64,000 bases of DNA from Marinomonas pollencensis (GTDB taxonomy: Bacteria > Pseudomonadota > Gammaproteobacteria > Pseudomonadales > Marinomonadaceae). Below the pieces are notes generated by a model, which saw only the letters and a program-made list of their open reading frames with translations, had not been told where the DNA came from and ran no database searches. Shown here in pieces: positions 45,875 to 55,395 of the stretch. Positions within the stretch are counted from its first letter, which is position 1. Every line of letters starts with the position of its first letter. The stretch is from the NCBI RefSeq assembly GCF_003387375.1, contig NZ_QUNG01000008.1, positions 1-64,000 of the forward strand. The letters are read 5' to 3'. The position numbers were made by a program, and so were the translations under genes.

Positions 45875-46618
45875 CTAGCCCGCCATTTTGGCTTTTAGCC
45901 ATTGCCACGCGAGCCCTAAATACTCATAAAATGCCCGCTGGGATTTGTAGTTTTCAGAAGCACCTATGCGCCATTCTGTTCGGGAGTCACTTAAACGAAA
46001 GGCTGGGGCGGGCATTGCCGTGATGCCCGTTTGTTGGAAAAAACCAAGAGCGCGTTTTAAATGGGAGGCTTCGCTGACCAGCGCGACGCGTTTCCCGATT
46101 AGTTTCGATGCCATGGCATTGGCTTCCGCTTCCGTGTCTTTTGGTTTTGGAAACATGACTATTCTGCTTGGTTTTGTTCCTAACTCTATTGCCGCATCGT
46201 GCATAATTTTGGCGTGGCCTGCAAAGCCTGAAACAAACAACTGAGCGTCTGGGTTGGCTTTTAAAATCCGCAACCCTTCTTCAAGGCGGTAAATAGCACT
46301 TCTTCCTAGCTGCATCACGGCAGGGTCATTAGGGTAAGTCTGGTGGGCGCTGCCCAAAACGACCACCACATCCACCGTTTGTTGGGTGTTAAAAACTGGG
46401 TAGCTATTTTCCAAGGGCGCAATCAGGCGGTTGGCAACAGGGTCAAAGCTGGTCAAACCTAAGAGAGCAATGGCCGCCACCAATAAGCCTTTGGCCGTTT
46501 TGGGTTTTGATGCCATGAAAAGCAAGCCAAGTAAGATAAAAATAAGCGACAATGGAATAGGCATAAGCGCCATGCCAATGAGTTTTTTGAGGGTGAAGAG
46601 GCTGATGTCCATGGTCAA
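45875..46618 (-). CDS. elyC: ElyC/DUF218-family envelope protein
   Basis: 247 aa with two N-terminal membrane helices, then a periplasmic DUF218 domain: VDVVVVLGSAHQTY, LFVSGFAGH and DTEAEANAMA match ElyC (YcbC), which takes part in cell-wall precursor metabolism. AAAGGA is best placed for the TTG at 46618; an in-frame ATG at 46612 is an alternative start. Symbol by similarity. Confidence 0.85.
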   Translation of the reverse strand: MTMDISLFTLKKLIGMALMPIPLSLIFILLGLLFMASKPKTAKGLLVAAIALLGLTSFDPVANRLIAPLENSYPVFNTQQTVDVVVVLGSAHQTYPNDPAVMQLGRSAIYRLEEGLRILKANPDAQLFVSGFAGHAKIMHDAAIELGTKPSRIVMFPKPKDTEAEANAMASKLIGKRVALVSEASHLKRALGFFQQTGITAMPAPAFRLSDSRTEWRIGASENYKSQRAFYEYLGLAWQWLKAKMAG

Positions 46619-46719
46619 CGAGATCCTTTTGATAAAAGCGACAGAATACCTTGTTTACGTGTCGAGATATAATGCTAAGGCGTCGACCAAAAGGGCGCCT
46701 TTAGGGAGGATTGAACGCT

Positions 46720-47385
46720 ATGAACAACCCCAGTCATTTAAAGCCCTTAAGCATAGTGCCAGTCCCACAGGAAGTCGATTGGTGGCTACCAAGGCATGAG
46801 CAAAAATTGGCTGAGAAAAACGCCATGGAAAGCGTGGATCTCGTATTTTTAGGCGATTCCATTACCCAGGGTTGGGAAGACGTGGGGGGCGATGTATGGG
46901 CGGAGTATTATGCGCCTTTAAATGCCTTAAACTTGGGCTTTAATGGTGATCGTACCGAGCATCTGCTTTGGCGCTTACATCATGGTGCGGTGGATGATAT
47001 TGCGCCCAAGTTATTGGTGTTGTTGATTGGTACTAATAACACAGGGCACAGACAAGACGCCCCTGAAGAAACGGCGTTTGCTATTCAACAAATTGTCAGT
47101 CTATTACGCAGTAAGCTGCCTCAGACCAAGATATTGTTATTAGGGATCTTTCCTAGAAGCGCTAAACCTACCCAGAGATTACGTCTATTGAATAATGAAG
47201 TGAATCGTTTAATAGCCACCTATGATGATGGGGACAGTTTGCGTTATCTTGATATTGGTGACTGCTTTGTCGATGAGGAAGGTCGAGTGCGTCCCGAGAT
47301 AATGTCAGATTACTTGCATCTAAACGCCTCTCAGTACCGAGTCTGGGCGCATGCCATCGCGGCTTATGTTTCCTTGTATTGTTAG
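46720..47385 (+). CDS. SGNH/GDSL hydrolase
   Basis: 221 aa. Block I FLGDSITQGW with Ser, NLGFNGDRTE with Gly, LLIGTNNT with Asn, and DYLHLNASQY with Asp-x-x-His: all catalytic blocks present. Close in layout to platelet-activating-factor acetylhydrolase-like esterases. No signal peptide, so cytoplasmic. ATG 46720 has GGAGG ten bases upstream. Substrate unknown. Confidence 0.92.
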   Translation: MNNPSHLKPLSIVPVPQEVDWWLPRHEQKLAEKNAMESVDLVFLGDSITQGWEDVGGDVWAEYYAPLNALNLGFNGDRTEHLLWRLHHGAVDDIAPKLLVLLIGTNNTGHRQDAPEETAFAIQQIVSLLRSKLPQTKILLLGIFPRSAKPTQRLRLLNNEVNRLIATYDDGDSLRYLDIGDCFVDEEGRVRPEIMSDYLHLNASQYRVWAHAIAAYVSLYC

Positions 47386-47538
47386 TGGCAGATGGGGAAG
47401 CTCCGTCATGGATGGGTGGGGAAAATGACAAGGAAATACCTTAATTGGTCATAATTACTAAATGTTTTGTTAATAAAGGCGTGATAATATTTGGATTATT
47501 AATTTTTAATATATTTTATCTCTGAGGGAGTAATCCAT

Positions 47539-47835
47539 ATGATTCGCCATATACTATTTATTCAATTTAAAGACGAAGCAAATTCCGCTGATGTGACGCG
47601 CTGTCTTGAAAACATTGCTGGACTAAAAGACAAAATCGATGGTATCGAAGGTGTTGAGTGGGGGGAAAATAACAGCCCTGTAGGGTTTAAAAATTACACA
47701 CATTGTGTGTTGATGACCTTTATCGACGAAGCGGCTCGTGATGCATACCTTCCTCACCCTGTGCATCAAGCTTTGGTAAACGACGAGTTAATGCCTATCT
47801 TAGAAGATGTGGTGATGTTGGATTTCGAAGTCTAA
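47539..47835 (+). CDS. Dabb-family (stress-responsive A/B barrel) protein
   Basis: 98 aa. MIRHILFIQFKDEA and the ending HPVHQALVNDELMPILEDVV are diagnostic of the Dabb dimeric alpha-beta barrel. The family function is poorly known. Good GGGAG ribosome site. Monocistronic with a terminator after it. Confidence 0.9.
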   Translation: MIRHILFIQFKDEANSADVTRCLENIAGLKDKIDGIEGVEWGENNSPVGFKNYTHCVLMTFIDEAARDAYLPHPVHQALVNDELMPILEDVVMLDFEV

Positions 47836-47856
47836 AGCAGCTTACTGTTTTTACTT

Positions 47857-47896
47857 CAAAAAAGGCCAGGACTCTTACGAATGCTGGCCTTTTTTG
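47857..47896 (+). terminator. terminator after Dabb gene
   Basis: AAAAAAGGCCAG pairs with CTGGCCTTTTTT around a loop of about 15 bases, followed by T-rich sequence. Confidence 0.88.
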
Positions 47897-48263
47897 TTGC
47901 TTATAAAAAGCAGAACTAAACAGAGTACAACCAAAAATAAGCAGCACTTGCGACAAGAACAACAGTCATAATAAGAACTCCAAAAGGGTCAATAATGTGT
48001 CAGGTTTTGAATTGTTTTTAGTATAAATCCCTTGATGGTACGAATCTATAAAACGAGCTTTGAATCAATAATTGGTCCAATTGTTTGAATCAAATATGCG
48101 GAATGTAAGATATAAATGCATTTTATAGTCGAATTCGCAAATAGATGTGCTTTTTTTTAGGCCGCTTTAACAGTGTTGAAGAATTGAGGCGCCTTGCGCT
48201 GTGGTAATGGGATGTTTCGGTTTTTGCTTCTTTATGGCAAGTTGATTCAACCTGTTAAAGCAT
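47897..48263. other. long AT-rich gap, no gene seen
   Basis: No open frame of useful length. A 17-codon minus-strand frame (47916-47969) encodes a hydrophobic peptide but has no good ribosome site. It may contain decayed sequence. Confidence 0.35.
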
Positions 48264-48302
48264 AAAAAAACCTCGTTTTATTAGCGAAATAAAACGAGGT
48301 TG
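48264..48302 (-). terminator. terminator of DJ-1/PfpI gene
   Basis: AACCTCGTTTTAT with its perfect complement, and T7 after the stem on the minus strand. About 45 bp after the stop codon. Confidence 0.9.
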
Positions 48303-48343
48303 GTAGTGACTGAAGACGCCACTATCTAGTGGTTAGTGGTCAG

Positions 48344-49033
48344 TTATTGCTTAACCGCGGCCAACAATTTCTCTGCAACAAGCTCAGAGCTTGCTGGGTT
48401 TTGGCCTGTAATCATCAATCCATCTTGTACTGCAAAAGCATTCCAATCCGCGCTGCTTTGATAGTCTGCACCACGTTTTTTAAGCTCATCTTCTAGTAAG
48501 AAAGGCACGACATCTGTCAGTTGTACTGCGTCTTCTTCCGTGTTTTTGAAGCTGGTGACGGTTTTGCCTTTTATGAAGTATTCGCCTGCGCTGTCTTTGA
48601 TATTGAGAAACGCGCTTGGGGCGTGACAAACAGAGGCTATAGGCTTCTTGGCGTGCAGGAAGCTTTCGATCAACGCAATAGAAGTGGTGTTCTCCGTTAA
48701 ATCCCATAGCGGTCCATGGCCACCTGGGTAGAAAATAGCATCAAACTCTTCTTGCTTCATGTCACTTAACAAGTGAGTGTTGGCAATCATGTCTTGTGCT
48801 GTAGGGTCAGCGTAGAAACGTTTTGTCGCCTCAGTTTGGGCATCGCTAAGTTCACTGTTTGGGTCGATAGGTGCTTGACCACCTTTTGGGGTCGCGATTG
48901 TGACTTCGGCACCGGCATCAATGAAGGCGTAATAAGGTGCAGCGAATTCTTCTACCCAAAAACCGGTCTTATGGCCTGTGTTACCCATTTCTGAATGAGA
49001 AGTTAGAACGACGAGTATTTTTTTAGTGCTCAT
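48344..49033 (-). CDS. DJ-1/PfpI-superfamily protein (Hsp31-like)
   Basis: 229 aa. KILVVLTSHSEMG start, YPGGHGPLWDL and the nucleophile elbow IASVCHAPSAFL with Cys. The acidic and His partners are consistent with the class I glutamine amidotransferase-like glyoxalase/chaperone group. It probably protects against glyoxals or oxidative stress. Divergent from a LysR regulator. Confidence 0.9.
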   Translation of the reverse strand: MSTKKILVVLTSHSEMGNTGHKTGFWVEEFAAPYYAFIDAGAEVTIATPKGGQAPIDPNSELSDAQTEATKRFYADPTAQDMIANTHLLSDMKQEEFDAIFYPGGHGPLWDLTENTTSIALIESFLHAKKPIASVCHAPSAFLNIKDSAGEYFIKGKTVTSFKNTEEDAVQLTDVVPFLLEDELKKRGADYQSSADWNAFAVQDGLMITGQNPASSELVAEKLLAAVKQ

Positions 49034-49216
49034 TGAGTGCTCCTTAATATGAAAATCTATGCTTGTGTATTATTGCCCGTTGGCGAAGCCAAGCTGTGTC
49101 GATAGGCGTGGGATTAGTATAGAAGTCCTCTCAAATCTTGACTACGGGGACAGAATTGACATCATTGGTTTAATTATTGATACAATGCTCTTCTTGATTA
49201 TTAGCAGAGCCAGCGA

Positions 49217-50113
49217 ATGGATATTTCCTTTGAGCAACTAAAAAGTATGGTGGTGTTTGCCCAAGTCGTGGAGCAAGGTAGTTTAACGGCGGCTGCGAAA
49301 GCCATGGGCATTTCTCGTGGCGTGGTGAGTTATCACCTGAAAAAGCTAGAAGATCAGTTGGCTGTGGTGTTGCTGAATCGAACCACGCGGTCGATTTCTT
49401 TGACGGAGACGGGAGAGGCGTACTATCAGCGTTGTCGAACGATTGCCCATCAGGCACATGAAGCCAGCCTACAAGTGGAAAAAGCCAAACAGGAGCCGAT
49501 TGGTAAGTTGAAGATTAATTGCCCAGTTAATTTGGGCTTGCAAGTTGTCGTGCCTGCATTGAATGAGTTTCGTCGTTTGTACCCTTTGATTGAGCTGGAT
49601 GTGTCATTGAGTGATGAGGTCGTCAATGTGATGAAAGACGGCGTCGATTTGGCCATTCGTGGTGCACCATTAGCGGATTCTGGTTTGCAGGCAAGTAAAC
49701 TGGCGTCTTTTGAAACCTATTTATGTGGCGCTCCTGAGTATTTTCGCTTGCATGGGAAGCCTACTAAACCGCAGGATTTGTATGATCACAACTGGGTTGT
49801 ATATCGACCAGCGGCCACTTCAGTGCATTTAAGCCAAGGGGAGCGTTCCTTTAGTATTTCGGTGGTTGGTGCGGTTAGCACTAATAACTCAGCCGCTCGT
49901 ACTCTGTTTTTAGAGGGAGGTAATGGCATCGGCCGTGTTCCTAGTTATGATGCGAAGCCACGCCTTAAACAAGGTTCGCTGGAACGTATTTTAGAAGAAT
50001 ATCGGTGTCCAGATATTGATGTCTTTGCAGTGTTCCCACCGGGGACTGCAAACGCAAAAAAACTTCGACTGGTGATCGACTTTATGAAACAGGCATTTGC
50101 TCGTATTCAATAA
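49217..50113 (+). CDS. LysR-family transcriptional regulator
   Basis: 298 aa. FAQVVEQGSLTAAAKAMGIS, then VSYHLKKLEDQLAVVLLNRT; substrate domain includes GKLKINCPVNLGLQVVVPAL. Divergent from the DJ-1-like gene, which it may control. Of the CrgA/AaeR-like branch by look. Confidence 0.92.
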   Translation: MDISFEQLKSMVVFAQVVEQGSLTAAAKAMGISRGVVSYHLKKLEDQLAVVLLNRTTRSISLTETGEAYYQRCRTIAHQAHEASLQVEKAKQEPIGKLKINCPVNLGLQVVVPALNEFRRLYPLIELDVSLSDEVVNVMKDGVDLAIRGAPLADSGLQASKLASFETYLCGAPEYFRLHGKPTKPQDLYDHNWVVYRPAATSVHLSQGERSFSISVVGAVSTNNSAARTLFLEGGNGIGRVPSYDAKPRLKQGSLERILEEYRCPDIDVFAVFPPGTANAKKLRLVIDFMKQAFARIQ

Positions 50114-50208
50114 TGTAAAGACGCAAAAGAGAGAGGCAAGAGGCTAGCCAGATTTGCTTAGATACCGTTATGATGCGCTTATCACTCTAGCAGAAATGGG
50201 TCTTTTTC

Positions 50209-50568
50209 ATGTTGCAGCGCATCTTTATCTTTTGTTTACTCAGTGGCTTTGCTTTGCCAGCCATGGCGCTGCAATCACAGCCTGATAAGGAGACTCAACG
50301 CCTAGCTGAAAAGGTGATTGAGTTAGAGAGAAGCTTGGCCATTTTACAGATATCCACAGCGACCAGCGATGACTATCAAGCATTAGAGAGCCAGATAGAG
50401 ACCTTGTCGAGCCAACAGAAAACCAGCCAACAGGCGACCGCTCGCATTAATTTCCTCAGCAACTTGGTGTTTTTAATGTTTGTCGCTCTGTTGCTGTGCT
50501 TGTTCCAGCTACGCCGACAGTCACGTCAGCTCAGCGCTTTATCGAATAGTAGACAAGATGAGAAATGA
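50209..50568 (+). CDS. small signal-peptide and TM coiled-coil protein
   Basis: 119 aa, family not recognised. Signal peptide 1-21 (LPAMA cleavage), a periplasmic coiled coil (about 25-80, Glu/Gln/Leu), a single TM at about 83-101 (LSNLVFLMFVALLLCLFQL), and a short basic tail. Its stop overlaps the next ATG by 4 bp, so the two are co-translated. Confidence 0.8.
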   Translation: MLQRIFIFCLLSGFALPAMALQSQPDKETQRLAEKVIELERSLAILQISTATSDDYQALESQIETLSSQQKTSQQATARINFLSNLVFLMFVALLLCLFQLRRQSRQLSALSNSRQDEK

Positions 50569-51146
50569 CCATGAAAAGTATGCCGTGTCTGATTGTCATT
50601 GATATGCAAAAAGGAATGTCGTGGCCCCAAGCTGGAGAGCGCAATAATCCTAATGCGGAGCAGGATATTATAGAGTTATTGGCCCATTGGCGCGTTCACC
50701 ATGGCCCCATTGTTCATGTACGCCATTTGTCTGACGAGCCAGAGTCTTTGTTTTGGCCTGAGCAAGATGGTGCATTATTCCAAGATGTTTTTCAGCCCTT
50801 GCCCCATGAAATGGTGGTCGAGAAGCCCGTGCCAGATGCCTTTATCTACTCCGAGTTGGCATCTTGGTTACGTGATCAACAAATACAAGACCTAGTAGTG
50901 GTAGGGGTCAGCACCAACAACTCGGTGGAGTCGACAGTGCGCTCAGCGGGCAATTTAGGCTTCAATACTTATGTGGTTCAGAATGCTTGTTTTGCTTTTG
51001 CTAAAGTGGATTTCGATGGCTATGAGCGCACCGCAGATGAAGTTCATGCCATGTCGCTGGCCAATCTAGATGGAGAATATGCCACCGTCATTTCCCAAGA
51101 GAAAGCGTTTGCTTTGCTTTCTGCCGCGGTGGGGCAAAGCCAATAG
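50565..51146 (+). CDS. isochorismatase-fold hydrolase-like protein with Cys replaced
   Basis: 193 aa. Asp in CLIVIDMQKGM and Lys in VEKPVPDAFIYS fit the cysteine-hydrolase triad, but the nucleophile position (TNxCV in the nicotinamidase group) is NNSVEST, giving Ser for Cys. It may be an isochorismatase-type enzyme or an inactive variant. The second ATG at 50571 is an alternative start. Confidence 0.85.
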   Translation: MTMKSMPCLIVIDMQKGMSWPQAGERNNPNAEQDIIELLAHWRVHHGPIVHVRHLSDEPESLFWPEQDGALFQDVFQPLPHEMVVEKPVPDAFIYSELASWLRDQQIQDLVVVGVSTNNSVESTVRSAGNLGFNTYVVQNACFAFAKVDFDGYERTADEVHAMSLANLDGEYATVISQEKAFALLSAAVGQSQ

Positions 51147-51206
51147 CCAAATGGCTACTGGCATTGTGGTCTGGCTGTTGCGTTAGGAAAGGCTAGAGGC
51201 TTTTCC

Positions 51207-53633
51207 CTAGAACGTACTACTCATTGATAATTTGATTCCACGCGGACTGCCTTGGGTTAAATAACCTGAGCTACTGGCGCTTTCCCAATACCCTTTGTTC
51301 ATTAGGTTGGTGATGTTTAAGCGCCATGTTACTTCATGCTCTGAAATTTGGGTCTGGTAGCGTGCGCTTAAATCGATACGTGTCCATGAATCTAGCTCGC
51401 TGGTATTGGCAGCGTCTAAATACTGCGGACCACTGCGAATGACTTTGCCGCCAAGCGTGGCGCCAGCGAAGAAGGGTAAGTCGTACTCTCCTCCAACAAC
51501 AAGACGATACTTGGCGACGCCAGCGGCATCATTGCCATTATTGCCGCTGTCTTCTGCATTGCGCAACTCTGGGTCCAGAACCGTCGCTGAGGTATGCAGG
51601 CGTACTCCAGCCATAGGTTCGCCATACAGGCTGACTTCCACTCCGCGGTTACGCTGTTCTCCATGCAGACCATAGTCGCCATTTAAGGTATAGGCTTCTG
51701 GTTTGGTGATTTCAAAGAGCGCCAGCTCTGCGCCTAGGGTGCCATTTTCGTACTTCACACCGATTTCATTTTGCTTAGAAACGTAAGGCGCTAATACGCT
51801 GCCATAGTTGGCGGCGGAGGTGTCGGTAACCTGGTCTCCCTGTTGCAGCGCTTCCACATGGTTTGCGTACAAGGAAACATTCTCTATGGGTTTATAGACG
51901 ATTCCGTAAATAGGGGACGTGGCCGCGTCGTCGTAATAGCTGGATTCAATACCGTCATAGTCGTAATTGTTTACCGTTATATTTTGGCGGCGTAGACCTA
52001 CGGTAATCAGCAAGGTGTCATCCAGAAAACCTAGGGTATCCGCAAGGGAAACACCTTGGGCGTTGGTTTTGCTGCGGATATGAGGATTGTCCATGTTGCC
52101 AGCCGCTAAGGAAGAGGCTGTAGGGTACTCGGTATCGTTCGGGTGATAGATATTCGTCGAATTATCTGAGGCGCTACCATAGGTATACGCGTTGTAGGCT
52201 TTATTCAAAAAGCCCGAATAGGCAAGGTTAATCCTATGAGTAACATCGCCAGTATTAACATGACCGACTAGACCCAGTGTCGAGGCGAAGGTGTTTGACT
52301 CATAAGGTACAGATAAGCGGGTCAAAGTGGCATCACCATCGGCATTACTCAAAGTAGGGGACGAATAATCGCCATACTCCTTGTTTTTATTCACACCTAG
52401 GCCAGCATGAAGGGTCCAATCATCATTCAAATCGTAGTCAGCATTGATCATGCCATAAAGGGTTTTTAAGCGCGATTTCGCCCACGATGGTGAGTAGTTT
52501 GTTGTGGCGTCTGGTGCTGAAACATCAAAATAAGATGAGTTGTGAACCACGGAACGACCGCTGTCTATTTTAAGGTTCTGATAGCCAATGTCCGTTGACA
52601 CTCTAAGGGTGTCTGAGCGGTAATCGGCGCCAATACTAATGGCCGTCTCTTCGCGGGATTCATTGTCTATGGCGCTGTCACCATCACGATACAGTACATT
52701 GCTGCGCACTCCCCATTGTTTTTTGCTACCAAAGCGTCGCGCCACATCTAGGTTAATCCCCGTTTGGCCTTTTGCGCTGGTATCAAGGGAGATCTTGTTT
52801 AGATCGGTGTCGGCACGCTTGGGTTGGAGGTTAATCGCACCGCCAATGCCTGAGCCCCCGGGAGTGACGCCATTGAGAAAGGCACTGGAGCCTTTTAGTA
52901 ACTGTACGCTTTCGATGGCGTTAGTCGACACCACTTGGCGCGGTAAAATACCGTATAAACCGTTGTAAGAGATGGCGTCACTGTCGAGCGCAAACCCCCG
53001 CACCATAAAGGTTTCTGAATAGTTACCGTAACCATAGCCAGATTGAACAGAGGCGTCGTTATCCAGCACCTCGGCGATGCTTTCGGCTTGTTGATTATCG
53101 ATGGTCTTATCGGTATAAGAAATCACGCTGAAGGGCACATTGGCGCTGTTTTGCTCACCAAAAGTGCCTAAGCGTCCACCGGCTTCGATTTGGCCGCCTG
53201 AGTAGGCTGTTGACTTGCTCTGCGCCACCTTGTCGGCCGACACAGCAACACCGGGTAAGGTGTAATCTTGTTGGTCTAGTAAACTGTAGGTGCCATCTTT
53301 ATTGGCGACCATCAATAAGTTCGAACCACTGAGTAGACGATCAATCAATTCGAGAGGCGTAAACTCTCCGTGAATAGCAGGGTTTTTTAGCCCCTGAGTT
53401 AACTCTGGATTAAAAGACAAGGCTATGTGGTGTTGCGCCGCGACCTCGGTGATGTTCTTGCCTAAGTCGCCAGCCGGCACAGTGAACAACTGACGTGCGC
53501 TGTGTTGCGCCGATTCAGCGGCAATGGCAACCAGGCTGATGCTGCTACCAAGCAATAAGCCAGTACTGCAAAGTGCCACTTTTATTGCCTGCTGCAATGG
53601 CGTTTTCACCATGTTGTTTTTACGAGTAGCCAC
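51207..53633 (-). CDS. TonB-dependent siderophore receptor with STN domain (FecA-like)
   Basis: 808 aa using GTG 53633 (AAAGGAGG five bases before). Signal peptide about 1-38. STN domain about 45-115 (signalling to FecR). Plug about 160-280 with VRGFALDSDAISYNG and GVTPGGSGIGGAINLQPKR, then a 22-strand barrel closing with YLTQGSPRGIKLSMSSTF, aromatic-ended. Ferrichrome/hydroxamate receptors share this look; the ligand is not fixed by sequence. Expected to be transcribed by the FecI-type sigma factor encoded just upstream. Confidence 0.93.
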   Translation of the reverse strand: MATRKNNMVKTPLQQAIKVALCSTGLLLGSSISLVAIAAESAQHSARQLFTVPAGDLGKNITEVAAQHHIALSFNPELTQGLKNPAIHGEFTPLELIDRLLSGSNLLMVANKDGTYSLLDQQDYTLPGVAVSADKVAQSKSTAYSGGQIEAGGRLGTFGEQNSANVPFSVISYTDKTIDNQQAESIAEVLDNDASVQSGYGYGNYSETFMVRGFALDSDAISYNGLYGILPRQVVSTNAIESVQLLKGSSAFLNGVTPGGSGIGGAINLQPKRADTDLNKISLDTSAKGQTGINLDVARRFGSKKQWGVRSNVLYRDGDSAIDNESREETAISIGADYRSDTLRVSTDIGYQNLKIDSGRSVVHNSSYFDVSAPDATTNYSPSWAKSRLKTLYGMINADYDLNDDWTLHAGLGVNKNKEYGDYSSPTLSNADGDATLTRLSVPYESNTFASTLGLVGHVNTGDVTHRINLAYSGFLNKAYNAYTYGSASDNSTNIYHPNDTEYPTASSLAAGNMDNPHIRSKTNAQGVSLADTLGFLDDTLLITVGLRRQNITVNNYDYDGIESSYYDDAATSPIYGIVYKPIENVSLYANHVEALQQGDQVTDTSAANYGSVLAPYVSKQNEIGVKYENGTLGAELALFEITKPEAYTLNGDYGLHGEQRNRGVEVSLYGEPMAGVRLHTSATVLDPELRNAEDSGNNGNDAAGVAKYRLVVGGEYDLPFFAGATLGGKVIRSGPQYLDAANTSELDSWTRIDLSARYQTQISEHEVTWRLNITNLMNKGYWESASSSGYLTQGSPRGIKLSMSSTF

Positions 53634-53719
53634 AGCCACCTCCTTTCTTTTCGATTGAGTGTGTTTAGTTGTTTTATTTACTGTTACTAACTAAGCCACT
53701 CGAAAATAAAAAAGGTATC

Positions 53720-53745
53720 AATGATAATGAAAATTATTACTATCA
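53720..53745 (-). promoter_or_regulatory. Fur-box-like site before the receptor gene
   Basis: ATGATAATGAAAATTATTAC followed by TATCA resembles overlapping GATAAT repeats of the Fur box. It lies 87-112 bp ahead of the receptor start. Confidence 0.6.
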
Positions 53746-53772
53746 GTTTCTTTTGGCTGCGCTGTCATCGCC

Positions 53773-54744
53773 TCAACTGGCTTCTAATGTTACCCAGTAG
53801 CCTCCAAGATGACGTGACACTGTCAGCGGGTAAGTGTGCGAAAGCATGGTAAGAATTGTGTCTGTATTCGTGGTGGGAAATGAACCAGAAATAGGCAGCG
53901 CAGCGAGCTTGGGTGACACTCGTAACAGGCCAAGGCGGTAGCGGGACACTTCATTAATAAAAGTACTCAATGGCATTTTGTGAACGGCGAGCATGCGTTG
54001 TAGCCAAGCAGTCGATTCTGGCGTTAAGGTTTTGCGAGCATGAAGCTGATAGCGGGAAAAACTGACTTCTTGTCCTGCCTCTATGATGTTATTTTGGCTT
54101 TGTTTAGTGTGCTCTGGTGTGGCTTTGACGCGGCCTTCTATGACGGCTAGATGCGTCATTTCTTGGTGCTGTCGAACCGTGAAACGTGTCCCTAGCGGTA
54201 TCAATCTCCCTTCTTGAGTGGTGACAAGAAAAGGACCGAATTGTTTGCTGTTCACTGGCGCGGTGACAATTTCAATCTCTCCTTCGCGTAGGGTTAAAAG
54301 CCGATGCGTTGGATTAAATTGAATATCAAATGCCGTGGCTGTATTCAGCTTTACGATAGAGCCATCCGGCAGCGTGACCGAGCTAAAGCCACCTTTTGTT
54401 GTGCGATAATCGGCACTCCATTGTTGGCTTTCGACCAATTTGCTGCCGCCCCAAATAGTGGGACCAGCGGCTAGCAGTAGGGCAAGTTTACCAATAGCAA
54501 GGCGGCGGCCTTCGTCGTCTGCACGGTTGAGAATTGGCCTTGCGATGTCTTTTGGCATTTGTGCCATGCCATGCATCAAGCGCTGCGCTTTTTCCCATGC
54601 AGCTTGGTTGTCAGCGTTGGCTTGTTGCCAGTCTAAAAATGTTTGCTGTTCGAGCTTGGACAAGGGGGCATCTTGGAGTTTGAGTAGCCATTCTGCGGCT
54701 TCCTCTAACGCTCGTAAGGGGATTTTCTGGTTAGATTTCGGCAA
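53773..54744 (-). CDS. FecR-type anti-sigma/regulatory protein
   Basis: 323 aa. N-terminal DUF4880-like part with the Trp pattern (EEAAEWLLKL, FLDWQQANADNQAAWEKAQR), one likely TM near 78-95, and a periplasmic FecR domain (GGFSSVTLPDGSIVKLNTAT, LREGEIEIV). It relays receptor signal to the sigma factor. Its start overlaps the sigma gene end by 14 bp. Confidence 0.92.
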   Translation of the reverse strand: MPKSNQKIPLRALEEAAEWLLKLQDAPLSKLEQQTFLDWQQANADNQAAWEKAQRLMHGMAQMPKDIARPILNRADDEGRRLAIGKLALLLAAGPTIWGGSKLVESQQWSADYRTTKGGFSSVTLPDGSIVKLNTATAFDIQFNPTHRLLTLREGEIEIVTAPVNSKQFGPFLVTTQEGRLIPLGTRFTVRQHQEMTHLAVIEGRVKATPEHTKQSQNNIIEAGQEVSFSRYQLHARKTLTPESTAWLQRMLAVHKMPLSTFINEVSRYRLGLLRVSPKLAALPISGSFPTTNTDTILTMLSHTYPLTVSRHLGGYWVTLEAS

Positions 54745-55264
54745 AAAAATCCTCCTCCATAAACATCAGACACTGCAGGTAGGCTTGCTTCATATAACGT
54801 TTTACGCTGATCAGCGAAATGCCCATCTCAGCGGCGATTTCTTGGTACTTTTTACCCTCAATTTGAGACAGCAAAAAGGCGGTTTTGACTTTCTTTGGCA
54901 AGTTATCAAGCAGGGCATCTATTTGCTCAAGGGTTTGCAAAATAATCAGTTGGTGTTCTTGGGAGGGCATTGCCTGTTTTGGTAATAAGGCAAGTTGCTC
55001 AAGGTAGGCCTGTTCGATGGAGCGACGGCGATAAAAGTGGCTAATGATGCCTTTTGCCACCGTGAGCAAATAGGCGCGCGGTGAATCTATCTTGTGCGAC
55101 TCTTGGCGAGTATGAATCCGAACAAAAGTGTCTTGTGTGAGATCTGCCGCATCACATTGATTTTCCAAGCGTTTGCGCATCCATGTAAACAGCCAACTAT
55201 GGTGATCTGAATAAAGAGAGTGCATTAGCTCCTGCTGCACTCTTGGATCCGCACGGTGCGGCAT
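54731..55264 (-). CDS. FecI-type ECF sigma factor
   Basis: 177 aa. Sigma-2 region with HHSWLFTWMRKRLENQCDAA and DLTQDTFVRIHTR, sigma-4 region with LPKKVKTAFLLSQIEGKKYQ and EIAAEMGISLISVKRYMKQA. Drives the receptor gene in response to siderophore. A Fur-box-like dyad is 17-51 bp ahead of its start, so iron also controls it. Confidence 0.94.
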   Translation of the reverse strand: MPHRADPRVQQELMHSLYSDHHSWLFTWMRKRLENQCDAADLTQDTFVRIHTRQESHKIDSPRAYLLTVAKGIISHFYRRRSIEQAYLEQLALLPKQAMPSQEHQLIILQTLEQIDALLDNLPKKVKTAFLLSQIEGKKYQEIAAEMGISLISVKRYMKQAYLQCLMFMEEDFFAEI

Positions 55265-55280
55265 GTTGTCGCCTCTTATT

Positions 55281-55315
55281 TAATGAGAATTATCAAATGA
55301 TAATAAGTCTCATTA
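55281..55315 (-). promoter_or_regulatory. Fur-box-like dyad before fecI-type gene
   Basis: AATGAGA ... ATTATC-AAAT-GATAAT ... TCTCATT: inner arms are perfect complements, outer arms also. Fits a double Fur site in the promoter area. Confidence 0.7.
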
Positions 55316-55395
55316 AATAGATGTGCTGCTTTTTTGTCAATTCAATAGTCACATTTTCTGCTAGATTGGCGCCAAATTTATCACACAAGTTTGTG

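Noticed and set aside
47916-47969. 17-codon hydrophobic minus-strand frame
   Set aside because: Too short and without a ribosome site; the in-frame upstream extension lacks a normal start codon.
49153-49185. ATTG ... CAAT dyad between the DJ-1 gene and its LysR neighbour
   Set aside because: Arms are short and imperfect.
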